Source: Nocardioides sp. (GTDB taxonomy: Bacteria; Actinomycetota; Actinomycetes; Propionibacteriales; Nocardioidaceae). Taken from it: a stretch of DNA of 64,000 nt. This document shows positions 6,752-20,021 of the stretch, one piece after another. The stretch covers positions 29,607 to 93,606 of the forward strand of contig JAUYLL010000112.1 in the NCBI GenBank assembly GCA_030698375.1, in the 5' to 3' direction. Numbering within the stretch: the stretch's first letter is position 1; each line of letters starts with the position of its first letter. Made by a program: the position numbers and the translations under genes. Under the pieces are notes generated by a model. It saw only the letters and a program-made list of their open reading frames with translations. It made no database searches and was not told where the DNA came from.

Positions 6752-9616
6752 GTGAGAACTGCAGCCGCTCCTCGAGCGTTGTGGCGCCCTGCAGCGATGC
6801 TGGCCGTCGTGCTGCTGTGCACGGCGGTACCGGCATCACTCACGTCCTCGGTGGCGTCTGACCAGGCCTGTGCGCACGTGGTCCAGGGGAAGGTCGGCGT
6901 GTGGACCACCCGTCCCGCGCCGACCTTCCCGGGTGGCGACCGTGTGCTCCGCGGACACACCGTCGACCCGCGCGACCCGCTGAGGCAGTACGCCACCAAC
7001 GGCGTCTCGGTGATGAGGACCACGGACGGCTGCACCTGGTCCGAGGCCTTCCGGCTGCCCGGGCGTCCCTCTGCGTCGATGCCGGCATCCTCCCTCACTG
7101 ACCGGGTCCTCCAGGTGGTGGTGCACCCTCGCGCTCCAGGCCGGGTGTGGATGGTCGTCGCGATCGGCCAGGACGTCGCCGAGCGGGTGCGCGTGGGCCC
7201 GTACCGTCCCTCTCTTCCGCTGAGCCCCGCCGCCGACGAGGACCGCGACGGCACCCAGACGCTGGTCGTGGCGAGCCGGGACGGTGGGTCCACGTGGACG
7301 AGCGCCTCCGGCCCACCGCTGCCCGGGGCGCCGGGACAGCTCGCCACCGCCCCGACCTCGCCCGAGGTGCTCTACCTCCCGACCTTCTCCGGTCTCCACG
7401 CGAGCCTGGACGGCGGCCGCACCTGGCAGCCGAGGCCGCCGGCGGCAACAGTGCCCGACCCGCAGCCCGGACGCCCGCCGCTGGACGCGGTCGCCGGCCC
7501 ACACACCACCCGGGTCACGGTCGACCCCACAGGCGCCGCCGGGCTCTACGGGCACAACGCCACCGCGGTGCGCCGTTCCGAGGACGGCGGCCTGACCTGG
7601 TCGGCCTATCGGCTGCCCCCGGACTACACCAGCGGGCCGTTCGTGGACCGGACCCACTCCTCGACCCGTCGGATGGTGGTCGCTACGCAGGCGAGCTCCA
7701 CCCAGCCCGTCCAGGCCCTGTGGTTCCTGAGCCCTGACGACACCTTCACCGAGACCACGGTCGAGCCTGGAGCCCTCGCAGGGGTGCCGTGGCGCGCGGC
7801 CTGGCACCCGATGAGGGAAGAGCTCGTGATGGCAACCTGGGACCGGGGCAACGGCGCGGCCTTCCCCGAGGTGTCGTTGTACCGGGTGAGCCCGGACGGC
7901 GCCGTGGAGGACATCAACGAGCTCGACCTGACCCCGGTGAAGGACCTCGAGGTCGACGACTACGGCACCTACCACCTGCACACCGGCAGCGAGATGCTCA
8001 CGCTGGCTACGTCGACCGCCGGATCCGCCGACCTCGAGCAAGGCCCACCTCAGGTCGAGATGGACCCGTTCGGCCACACCCCTCCGGCACCCCCGGAGCC
8101 TGCCGAGCTGTCCGGCCCCACCGCCGTCGACCTGGTGCCCGGCGAGCCCTCCGAGCTGACCTGGGGCCTGGACCTGCCGGCCCGACCGAGTCCGTTGGAC
8201 ACCTACTTCCTCATCGACACCTCGAACAGCTTCGAGCCGGACATCCAGGCGCTCGCCGACGGCATGGGCGCGGTGGTGCGCACCCTCGCTCGCGCGGGCA
8301 TCGACGCCCACTTCGGGGTGGGAGAGCTCGGGACTCGTGAGGCACGCCGCTACCGCAGGTTCTCCGACATCGCTCCGCCCGGCACCCGGTTGCAGCGCGG
8401 GTTCGAGCGGCTGCGCACCGGTGGCGGGTACGAGTCCCACCTGATCGCCCTGCACCAGACGGCGACCGGCTCGGGCGTCGAGGGGACCAGCGGCCCCGCG
8501 GTGCCCGCAGGGCAGGACCCGACCTGGCGCGACGACTCCTTGCGCACGCTCGTGGTGGTGACCGACGTCGAGTACGGCGACGAGGACGACCCCGAGGCAC
8601 CCGCCCGGCAGCAGGTGTACGAGGCGCTCGCCGACCGCGGCATCCGGGTGATCGGTCTGGAGGTCGTCCGCGAGGGCGGCGACGACGACGGAACCCCCGG
8701 TGGGTACGCCGCCGTGGAGGCCGCCGACGCGGCGTCCACGACCGTCCCCACACCAGCACGGCGCGACCTCGAGGAGCTCGCCGCGGCCACCGGGTCCTTC
8801 GCCCCGCCCGGCGGCGTCGACTGTCGCGACAACGGCACCACCGAGATCGCCGCCGGTGACCCCATGGTCTGCACCACCACCGCCCTCCACGTCGCGGGCA
8901 TCTCGACCCTCGCCGACGTGCTCACCCGTGTGCTGCTGCAGCAGGTCGATGAACGTCCCGTCACCCTCCGTCCCCGTGGTGAGGTCAGCGTGACGCCGGT
9001 GGCGCCCACGGGGCTGCGCCACCGGTCCGTGGACGTCAAGCGGGACCAGCAGCTCACGTTCAGCGCGACACTTCGCTGCGACCGGAGCCAGACAGGCCAG
9101 CGGGTTCCCGTGACCATGGACGCGACCCTGGCGCGGAGGCAGGTCGCGTCGATGACGACGATGGTGCGGTGCGGCCCGTCGGCGGGCGACGCGCCCGCGA
9201 CCCCCGGCCCCGCGGACGGCGGACGCCCGGTGGTCGAGCCCCTCGTGGCCGGGCCGCCGGCGTCGCCGACCCAGGTCGTCCCGCCCATCCCGGGCCTGCC
9301 ACCCGCCGTCCCGGTCCCGATCGCCGGCTCCGCCCCCGGCGCCGCCTCCGGGACCGTGCCCGGCAGTGCCTCCGCGTCAGCGGGGTCGGTGGCACCCGGG
9401 ACCTCCACCGGGCCAGCAGCGTCGGTCGCCCCGACCCACGACGAGGCCCCGGAGCTCGCCCATGCGCACCCCATGACCGCACGCCCGGCCGACCTACCGC
9501 ACATGGGGCAGTGGACCGTGCTCGCCGCTGGCCTGCTCACGGGGGCGACCGCACACCGTGTGCACAGGGCACGGCGGCGCCGTGCCGAATCGACAGTGAG
9601 GAACTGGAACCGATGA
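6752..9616 (+). CDS. Secreted Asp-box (BNR-like) and VWA-domain protein with C-terminal membrane anchor
   Basis: 954 residues from a GTG (6752) preceded by GAAGGAGAG. Order of parts: signal peptide (~1-36); a beta-propeller-like region with four Asp-box motifs of the form S-x-D-G-G-x-T-W (~89, ~174, ~218, ~276); a Pro-rich hinge near 440-455; a von Willebrand A domain from ~480 with the MIDAS motif D-T-S-N-S at ~489 and paired acidic residues later; two late Cys-containing loops; a long Pro/Ala/Gly stalk (~810-905); one hydrophobic helix (~918-937) and an Arg-rich tail. This layout puts the propeller and metal-dependent adhesion domain outside the cell. It overlaps the FtsH paralogue by four bases (ATGA). 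Ligand unknown; not a sialidase on present evidence. Confidence 0.82.
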   Translation: MRTAAAPRALWRPAAMLAVVLLCTAVPASLTSSVASDQACAHVVQGKVGVWTTRPAPTFPGGDRVLRGHTVDPRDPLRQYATNGVSVMRTTDGCTWSEAFRLPGRPSASMPASSLTDRVLQVVVHPRAPGRVWMVVAIGQDVAERVRVGPYRPSLPLSPAADEDRDGTQTLVVASRDGGSTWTSASGPPLPGAPGQLATAPTSPEVLYLPTFSGLHASLDGGRTWQPRPPAATVPDPQPGRPPLDAVAGPHTTRVTVDPTGAAGLYGHNATAVRRSEDGGLTWSAYRLPPDYTSGPFVDRTHSSTRRMVVATQASSTQPVQALWFLSPDDTFTETTVEPGALAGVPWRAAWHPMREELVMATWDRGNGAAFPEVSLYRVSPDGAVEDINELDLTPVKDLEVDDYGTYHLHTGSEMLTLATSTAGSADLEQGPPQVEMDPFGHTPPAPPEPAELSGPTAVDLVPGEPSELTWGLDLPARPSPLDTYFLIDTSNSFEPDIQALADGMGAVVRTLARAGIDAHFGVGELGTREARRYRRFSDIAPPGTRLQRGFERLRTGGGYESHLIALHQTATGSGVEGTSGPAVPAGQDPTWRDDSLRTLVVVTDVEYGDEDDPEAPARQQVYEALADRGIRVIGLEVVREGGDDDGTPGGYAAVEAADAASTTVPTPARRDLEELAAATGSFAPPGGVDCRDNGTTEIAAGDPMVCTTTALHVAGISTLADVLTRVLLQQVDERPVTLRPRGEVSVTPVAPTGLRHRSVDVKRDQQLTFSATLRCDRSQTGQRVPVTMDATLARRQVASMTTMVRCGPSAGDAPATPGPADGGRPVVEPLVAGPPASPTQVVPPIPGLPPAVPVPIAGSAPGAASGTVPGSASASAGSVAPGTSTGPAASVAPTHDEAPELAHAHPMTARPADLPHMGQWTVLAAGLLTGATAHRVHRARRRRAESTVRNWNR

Positions 9617-11499
9617 CCAAGACTCTCGCCCCGCTGGTGTCACCGCGCCTGTGGCTCCTGCTGGCGACGGGGCTGCTCCTCCTCGCCTTCGCGGGATGTC
9701 TGGCCTACCTGGCCGCGGACTCGCCCGGCGAGGAGGTGACGCTGGGGCAGCTCGCGGAGCTGACCGAGGGCGACGCGATCGAGAGCGCGTCCCTGCTCGA
9801 CCAGGACGCGCGGGTCGTGGGGCGCACCGAGGACGGGGACCCCTTCTGGGTGGCCTACCCGGCCAGTGACGCCGCGACCGCCGCGCTGCTGCAGCAGCTC
9901 ACCAGCTCGAGTGCCGAGGTGACCGTCGACGGCCAGGCATCGAAGGCAGCGGTCCGGATCATCGCTACCGGTCTGCTGCCGCTGATGATCCTCGCCGCGC
10001 TGTTCGGTCTGTTCCTCGCCGGCGGCACGGGAGGCTCTACGGACCAGATCAAGCGCTTCGGCACCCTCGCCCGCCGCGACGGCGGACGCGCCGTACCGCC
10101 GGACGTGGGCTTCGACGACGTCGCAGGTGCCGACGAGGCGGTCGCCGAGCTGCGCGAGGTGGTCGAGTACCTCAACGATCCCGACCGCTACGCCGCACTG
10201 GGGGCCAGCCCGCCCAAGGGGGTCCTGCTCTTCGGCCCCCCGGGCACGGGCAAGACACTGATCGCGAAGGCGACCGCAGGAGAGGCAGGCGTCCCGTTCT
10301 TCTCGGTCGCAGGTGCGGAGTTCGTCGAGTCGCTCGTCGGGGTCGGAGCGGCTCGCATCCGGGACCTGTTCGCCAGTGTCCGCGCGGTGGCGCCCGCGAT
10401 CGTGTTCATCGACGAGCTGGACGCCGCCGGCCGACGTCGTGCCGGCGCCGACGGCGGCTCGTCGGAGGAGCGCGAGCAGACCCTGAACCAGCTCCTCGTC
10501 GAGCTCGACGGGTTCGCCGCGTCCGCGGGCATCGTCGTCATGGGAGCGACCAACAGACCGGACATCCTGGACCCCGCCCTCCTGCGGCCGGGGCGCTTCG
10601 ACCGTCACATCACCGTCGACCAACCCGACCGGGCCGGACGGAGCAAGATCTTGGCGGTCCACACCAAGGACAAGCCGCTCGCCGACGACGTCGACCTCGA
10701 GAACATCGCTTGCAGGACGCCCGGCTTCACCGGGGCGGACCTCGCGAACGTCGTCAACGAGGCTGCCCTCCTTGCGATCCGAGAGGGCAGGACCGTGATC
10801 GAGACACGCGAGCTGGTCGAGGCCGTCGATCGGGTGCTCGGGGGCCCGCAACGCCGAGGACGCATCCTCACGGCACCGGTGCGTCGGCGGATCGCCGTGC
10901 ACGAGGCCGGGCACGCCATCGTGGCCACTGCGCTCGGCGAGGAGGTCCACCGCGTCTCCATCGTCACCCGGGGGAGCGGACTCGGTGCCACGTCGCTCAG
11001 CGCTGATCGGGACGCGGTCCTGCTCACGGCCGACGAGCTGTTCGGCCAGATCGTGATCGCACTGTCGGGCCGGTGTGCTGAGGAGCTGCTGCTCACCACC
11101 TCCTCGACCGGTGGTGAAGCAGACCTCGAACGCGCCACCCGCTGCGCGCGGGACATGGTGGCCCGTTACGGCATGGGGGACGACATCGGGCGGATGCGCC
11201 TTGCGGGCCCCTCGACCGACGTGCACCTCCGCGGGGAGGCTGCTCTGCTGCCGATGTCCGATGACCTCCACAGACGCCTCGAGGTCGGGACGGCGCAACT
11301 GCTCGATCGAGCATTCCGGGAGGCCACCGACGTCCTCGAGTACTGCCGCGAACCACTCCTAGCCATGATCGAGGCGCTGTTGTCCGACGAGGTGTTGGAG
11401 GGCGAGGCCCTCGAGCACCGGTTGTCAGGTCTCCCGCTGCCCCCGGGCCTGCGACGACGCCTCACCCCGATCTCGGTCCCGACCGGGGCATCAGTCTGA
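9613..11499 (+). CDS. FtsH-type membrane AAA metalloprotease (paralogue)
   Basis: 628 residues. Membrane helix ~12-34, a short extracytoplasmic domain, second helix ~117-137, then the AAA module: Walker A GPPGTGKT (208-215), Walker B IVFIDELD (263-270), arginine-finger region RPGRFD. The protease part has HEAGH (430-434) and the third zinc ligand Asp at ~504. All catalytic residues are present, so it should be active. It lacks the long C-terminal tail of housekeeping FtsH, and its coupling (ATGA overlap) to a surface VWA protein suggests a specialised paralogue, possibly one that handles the neighbour protein or its partners. Whether the genome has another, housekeeping ftsH cannot be seen here. 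Confidence 0.88.
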   Translation: MTKTLAPLVSPRLWLLLATGLLLLAFAGCLAYLAADSPGEEVTLGQLAELTEGDAIESASLLDQDARVVGRTEDGDPFWVAYPASDAATAALLQQLTSSSAEVTVDGQASKAAVRIIATGLLPLMILAALFGLFLAGGTGGSTDQIKRFGTLARRDGGRAVPPDVGFDDVAGADEAVAELREVVEYLNDPDRYAALGASPPKGVLLFGPPGTGKTLIAKATAGEAGVPFFSVAGAEFVESLVGVGAARIRDLFASVRAVAPAIVFIDELDAAGRRRAGADGGSSEEREQTLNQLLVELDGFAASAGIVVMGATNRPDILDPALLRPGRFDRHITVDQPDRAGRSKILAVHTKDKPLADDVDLENIACRTPGFTGADLANVVNEAALLAIREGRTVIETRELVEAVDRVLGGPQRRGRILTAPVRRRIAVHEAGHAIVATALGEEVHRVSIVTRGSGLGATSLSADRDAVLLTADELFGQIVIALSGRCAEELLLTTSSTGGEADLERATRCARDMVARYGMGDDIGRMRLAGPSTDVHLRGEAALLPMSDDLHRRLEVGTAQLLDRAFREATDVLEYCREPLLAMIEALLSDEVLEGEALEHRLSGLPLPPGLRRRLTPISVPTGASV

Positions 11500-12610
11500 G
11501 GCCCCGTGGCGACGCAGGCGCCGGCGAGCGCGTCCGGCGGTGAGCCGCAGCAGCTCTCGCCCGGACAGGTCCTGGGCCGAGGGTCGGGCTCTCTGGCGCT
11601 CGAGGCGTCGTCCCATCCGGGCCAGGCGACGGTCCTTCGCCTCGATTTCCGCAGCGTGCTGCTCGTGGAGGGTCTGGATCGTGCGCTCGACCATCGCAGT
11701 GGCCAGCTCGGAGGAGACCATCGGCGGGCCGGCGGGGTCTGCCACCGGCCGGGGGAGGGGACGGAGATCCTCCGGGTCGCCCACCACTCGGACGCCGAGG
11801 TCGCGCACGAGCGCAGCACGCTGCTCGCTCAGCTCCGCGACGCGCTCGGCCGCCGACGGGGGGAACGGAGGCACCGGGGCCTCGTCGGGCCAGGGTGCGG
11901 CAGCCTTGAAGCCGTCGGTGAGCGCGACCTGCAGCCTGTCGAGCTGCGCGTCCTCACCCCAGCCGTGTGTCTGATAGGCGAGGTTGAGGCGCCGGATCGC
12001 CTCGACGCGACCGATCCCCAGCGACGGGTTGCGCCGACCGTCACCGGTCTCGGCGAGCAGGCCGTCGGGGAGCCCTAGGAGGCGTTCGAGGACGCGCGCC
12101 AGCTGGCCGGGGTCGTTCTCGTCAGCGATGACCAGGGTGAACCCTGCTCAGCCACTCCTCCCAGGTGAGCGTGCTGAGCCGCATCTTCACCCTCTGCTGC
12201 CACTGAGAGGGCAGCAGACGGTCGAGTCGCTTGGCGACGGCGACCACGTGCGGGTGGTCCTGCCCGAGGTCGCGTACCACCGTCCGTGCGCCTGCCAGGT
12301 CTGCCTTGGCGAAGTCCTCGGTGCTCACGCAGACCCGCATCGTGGCCGCCGACCGCACTTCCTCCGCGAGGGCGTGCCAACGCTCGATGCGGGGATTCGG
12401 ACGAGTGAACGGGACCTGGAGGCCCAACGCCGCCCAGACACCCTCGCGCGGGCGCGAGCCCCGTCCCGGGTACACCACTCCGTGCTCGCGCAGTGCCTCC
12501 CGCCTGCGGTGCATCGCGCCCTGGATCGCGGTGGTCCCGGTCTTCTGCGGTCCGATGTGCAACAGCCGCGTCGCCGGGGGCAGCAGCAGGTCTTCCTCAC
12601 GGGTCAACAT
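11491..12610 (-). pseudogene. Sulfotransferase-like gene broken by internal deletion and frameshift
   Basis: The 5' part (12610 to 12122, 162 codons) starts LLHIGPQKTGTTAIQ, the PAPS-binding P-loop of sulfotransferase-family proteins, and runs through LLPSQWQQRVKM and TWEEWLSR before ending at TGA. The 3' part (from ~12145 to 11491, another frame) resumes with FTLVIADEN and ERLLGLPDGLL, typical of the C-terminal half of the same family, then an Arg-rich tail. In related proteins about 40 residues separate the EEWL and TLV segments; here only a few bases do. So the scar is a deletion that also changed frame. The tail overlaps the end of the FtsH gene by nine bases. Start chosen at 12610 after GGGAGAG. 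Confidence 0.7.
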
Positions 12611-12688
12611 GGCACCCGACTCTCCCATGGAACAGTGGGACCCAAAGCCCTTCACCAAGCCCAGTGCGAGTCGTCCCGGAGGACACCC

Positions 12689-13315
12689 ATGAGGAAGACA
12701 CTCACCACGCGAGTCGTCGTCGGTGCCACGGTGGCGCTGGCCATGATGCTGGCCGGCTGTGCCACCCAGACAGACGACCAGGGATCGGCCGCGCCGAGCA
12801 GCGCGGCGCCCGACCCAGTGCCGGCACCCGAGGACACCGAGGCGCTGCTGGCCGAGTGGGATCTGGACGGCATGACCACGGTGGAGATCATCGACCACCT
12901 GGAGCGGCTGGCTGCGGCAGAGCGCCCGACGGACCTGATGGCGTCAGTCCGTCCAGGGGACCTGATGATCTCCGCGGACACGGGCGAGCTCAGCCTCGAC
13001 GTCCCCGAGGACCGGTTCTACCTGTCCGTCGCGCCGTACGTCGACCAGACCCACGAGTGCTTCTACCACTCCCTGACCACCTGCCTGGGCGAGCTCGACT
13101 CGGCCGAGGTTCAGGTGCAGATCGTGGACGAGACCAATGACGAGGTGCTCGTCGACGAGACGCGCACCACCTTCGACAACGGCTTCACCGGGTTCTGGTT
13201 GCCCCGGGACATCGAAGGGACCCTGCGGGTCACCTACGACGGCAAGACTGGGTCCACTCGCTTCACGACCGACCAGGACGCGCCGACCTGCCTGACCACG
13301 CTGCAGCTGGCGTAG
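12689..13315 (+). CDS. cueP: CueP-family copper-binding lipoprotein
   Basis: 208 residues from ATG 12689, with CCGGAGGA upstream. Signal peptide with lipobox L-A-G-C (~Cys 24), then a Ser/Pro linker. The body matches the CueP family: PDxxFYLSVAPY-like strand, CFYHSLTTC (~124-132), a GFTGFWLPRD segment and the C-terminal PTCLTTLQL with the third Cys. In Salmonella CueP binds periplasmic copper and supports SOD; actinobacterial members are lipoproteins. It stands alone, divergent from the broken sulfotransferase, with no copper ATPase or regulator in view, which is unusual. Confidence in the family is high; the metal is inferred. Confidence 0.88.
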   Translation: MRKTLTTRVVVGATVALAMMLAGCATQTDDQGSAAPSSAAPDPVPAPEDTEALLAEWDLDGMTTVEIIDHLERLAAAERPTDLMASVRPGDLMISADTGELSLDVPEDRFYLSVAPYVDQTHECFYHSLTTCLGELDSAEVQVQIVDETNDEVLVDETRTTFDNGFTGFWLPRDIEGTLRVTYDGKTGSTRFTTDQDAPTCLTTLQLA

Positions 13316-13322
13316 CCCAGGA

Positions 13323-13342
13323 GGCGCCCCTCTGTGACGGGC
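13323..13342 (+). terminator. Weak hairpin after cueP
   Basis: GCGCCC and GGGCGC form a six-base-pair stem around an eight-base loop directly after the cueP stop codon. There is no T-run, as is common in high-GC actinobacteria, so termination is plausible but unproven. Confidence 0.3.
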
Positions 13343-13370
13343 GCAGCGGGCGCTGCTAACCTCCACCGCA

Positions 13371-13468
13371 ATCCACCACGGGAGTCCGAGGCATCGGGCT
13401 GAGATGGGGCTGTAGCCGCCCCGACCGTCGAACCTGATCCGGGTCATGCCGGCGAAGGAAGCGAGGAG
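13371..13468 (+). promoter_or_regulatory. TPP (THI-box) riboswitch
   Basis: The conserved elements appear in order: ACGGGAGTCC near 13378, GGGCTGAGA near 13397, a variable stem, ACCGTCGAACCTGATCCGGG near 13422, and GTCATGCCGGCGAAGGAA ending near 13460. This is the thiamine-pyrophosphate aptamer that shuts thiamine genes off when the cofactor is plentiful. It sits ~70 bases before thiO and so governs the five thi genes. The downstream expression platform contains a GACGG/CCGTC hairpin (13501-13517) close to the start codon. Confidence 0.95.
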
Positions 13469-13538
13469 CGGCTGTGCTGCTACGCATTCCCTGCACCCCC
13501 GACGGGCCAGGTCCGTCGTCCGTCCTGCTGCGTGCTCC

Positions 13539-14626
13539 GTGAGCGCGCAGCGCGTCGTCGTCCTCGGTGGCGGCATCGTCGGACTCGCCTGCGCCGACGA
13601 GCTCGTGCACGCCGGGCACGACGTCACCGTGCTCGACCCCAGTCCGGGCGGCGGCGCGAGCCGTGCTGCAGCGGGCATGCTCGCTCCAGGGGGCGAGGCG
13701 TGGTTCGGGGAGGAGCCGCTCCTGCGGCTGGGGCTCGACTCGGCCGCCCGCTGGCCGGCGTACGCGGCCGACCTGGAGAGGCGATCCGGTCATCGCGTGG
13801 ACCTGCGCGCCACCGGCACGCTGCTGGTCGGCTGCGACCACGACGACCTCACCGAGGTACGGCGGACCGCGGCCTTGCTCGAGCAGCACGAGGTGGTCGT
13901 CGAGGACCTGGACCGGCGCGAGCTCCGGGAGCGGGAGCCGACCCTCACCTCCCGCGTCGCGGGCGGGGCGTACCTGCCGCACGACCACCAGGTGAACCCA
14001 CGCCGGGTGACGACCGCGCTCCTGCACCTGCTCGGCCCGAGGGTCCGGCACCAGAGGGGCGCCACGACCGGTGACGGCGTACGGCTGGATGACGGCACCC
14101 ACCTCACCGCGGACGTCGTCGTGCTCGCCACCGGCACGGGAATGCCGGGCACCCGCCCCGTCCGGGGCGAGATCGTCCGGGCGCGGACCGACGACCCGCC
14201 GCGGCGCGTGGTCCGCGCGCAGGTTCACGGCGACCGCGTCTACGTGGTGCCGCGAGCCGACGGGGAGGTGGTCATCGGCGCGACCGTCGAGGAGCACGCC
14301 CCGGCGCAGCAGCCGCTACCGACGCTCGGCGGGACCGCCCGGCTGCTCGAGAACGCCCGCACCCTGCTGCCCGGTCTGGAGCGCGCCGAGCTGCTGGAGG
14401 TGCTCGCCCGGGACCGGCCCGGCAGCCCCGACAACGGTCCGCTGATCGGGCCGTGGACCGGGTCGGACGGCACGCGCGTCCTCGCCGCCGGGGGCCACCA
14501 CCGCGGCGGCGTCCTGCTCGCCCCGGTGACCGCGGCCGCGGTCCGGGCGTACGTCGAGGAGACCGCCGTCCCGGAGGTGGCCCGCCCCTTCACTCCCGAC
14601 CGGTTCGACCAGAGAGGTGTCCAGGT

Positions 14627-14630
<4 letters not shown>
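13539..14630 (+). CDS. thiO: Glycine oxidase ThiO
   Basis: 363 residues of a DAO-family FAD enzyme. The Rossmann motif VVVLGGGIVGLACA opens the protein, and the FAD-contact element near VLDPSPGGGASRAAAGML and the C-terminal AAGGHHRGGVLLAP are typical of ThiO. It oxidises glycine to iminoglycine for thiazole synthesis. I take the GTG at 13539 because the dinucleotide fold begins right after it. No good ribosome-binding site precedes it, which may reflect control by the riboswitch platform. It overlaps thiS by four bases. Confidence 0.92.
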
Positions 14631-18799
<4,169 letters not shown>

Positions 18800-18803
<4 letters not shown>

Positions 18804-19525
18804 GATCCGGCCGCCGCGTCCTCGATCACCTGCTCGAACACCTCGAGGGGCTGCGCGCCGACCACCGGCGTGCCGTTGATGACGAAGGACGGCGTACCGG
18901 TGACCCCGATCTGGCGGCCTTCCTCGAAGTCGTCCGCGACGAGGTCGCGGGTCCGCCCCGCGGCCATGTCGTCGCGGAAACGCTCGACGTCGAGCCCGAG
19001 GTCACGCGCGACAGCCTCGACGTGGTCGGCGTCCAGCCCGCCGCTGTTGGGCGGGAGCTGGTCGGCGTACATGGCGTCGTGGAACTCCCAGAACCGGTCC
19101 TGGGCCGCTGCGGCCCGCCCGGCGAGGGCGGCCGTGGTCGACTCCGGCCCGAGGTACGGGAAGTCGCGCCACTCGATGCGCAGCGTGCCGTCGGCGACGT
19201 ACCGCTCCTCGAGGGCGGGTGCCGTGTCACGCGCGAACTTGCCGCAGAAGGGGCACTGGAACTCGGAGTACACGACCAGCACGACCGGAGCGTCGGGACT
19301 GCCCTTCGCCACCGGGTCGTCGGCGTCGCGCCTGGGCAGGTCCGCCAGGGGGTCAGGGGCCGAGTCGGGGCCCGACTCGCCGGCCGTCACGGACGCGGGG
19401 GCCTCTCCGTCCTGGGCCGTGCCGTCGTCCGGTCGACCGACGAGGGCAGCGACCAGGACGGCGGCCGCCAGGACGGCGACCGTCAGCGGGAGGATGAGGT
19501 TCTTCCGGTGGGCGGTCTCAGGCAT
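18800..19525 (-). CDS. Membrane-anchored DsbA-family thioredoxin-like protein
   Basis: 241 residues. An N-terminal helix (~10-30) anchors it, followed by an acidic linker and a DsbA-like domain from ~75. The active site is CPFC (Cys 91 and Cys 94), preceded by EFQ, and the cis-Pro loop reads GVTGTPSFVING. The family makes or isomerises disulfides outside the membrane. It lies between a CcdA-like transporter and a small membrane protein in one overlapping operon, so a reductive role supplied by CcdA is as likely as an oxidase role. Confidence 0.9.
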
Positions 19526-20021
19526 GGGGGTCCTCGGATCGGGGGGCGAGATGTGCTGGGCGGAGTTGGGCTGTGTCCGGGACCGTGCAGGCGAGCTCTC
19601 CGCGGAGCCGCTGCCGCAACGCCCACACGAGGAGCGCCACGGCGGCGAGCTGGAGCAGGGGCTGCACCGGTTCGAACCAGGTCAGTGCGCCGGCACTGCC
19701 CAGCGCGACGAGCACCAACTTGTTGCAGACCGGGCAGCCGACGGCGAAGAACGTGAGCACACTGGCCAGCACGCCACCACGGCCCGGCCGATCGGACTCC
19801 GGGGGGACCGGGGCGGCGACGTAGGTCGCGACGAGGAGCCCGGCCAGCACGGACGTGACCAGCAGCGACGGCCAGGACCACCAGGTCGGCGGGATCTCCC
19901 TGCCGAAGAACGGTGTCTCGATGAGGGCGGTGGGTACGCCGACCAGCGCCACGAACGCCACGGTCGCACCGGCCGCGGCCAGCCACCGACGCGCGGGCCA
20001 GGCGGCCAGGACACGCATCAT
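19518..20021 (-). CDS. Membrane protein with GCPVCN motif in a thiol-redox operon
   Basis: 167 residues with four hydrophobic segments (~10-30, ~48-68, ~80-105, ~115-135). Helix 3 carries FFAVGCPVCNKLVLVALG: a CxxC pair placed at the membrane face, which in this operon suggests electron transfer. It is not VKOR, CcdA or DoxX by any motif I can see. Start ATG 20021 overlaps the regulator stop (ATGA) and its own 3' end overlaps the DsbA-like gene by eight bases. I do not recognise a named family; redox partner of the DsbA/CcdA proteins is inference from position. Confidence 0.72.
   Translation of the reverse strand: MMRVLAAWPARRWLAAAGATVAFVALVGVPTALIETPFFGREIPPTWWSWPSLLVTSVLAGLLVATYVAAPVPPESDRPGRGGVLASVLTFFAVGCPVCNKLVLVALGSAGALTWFEPVQPLLQLAAVALLVWALRQRLRGELACTVPDTAQLRPAHLAPRSEDPHA

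Noticed and set aside
13446..13538. An earlier thiO start at the ATG at 13446
   Set aside because: That ATG lies inside the TPP aptamer core, and the added residues have no similarity to ThiO.
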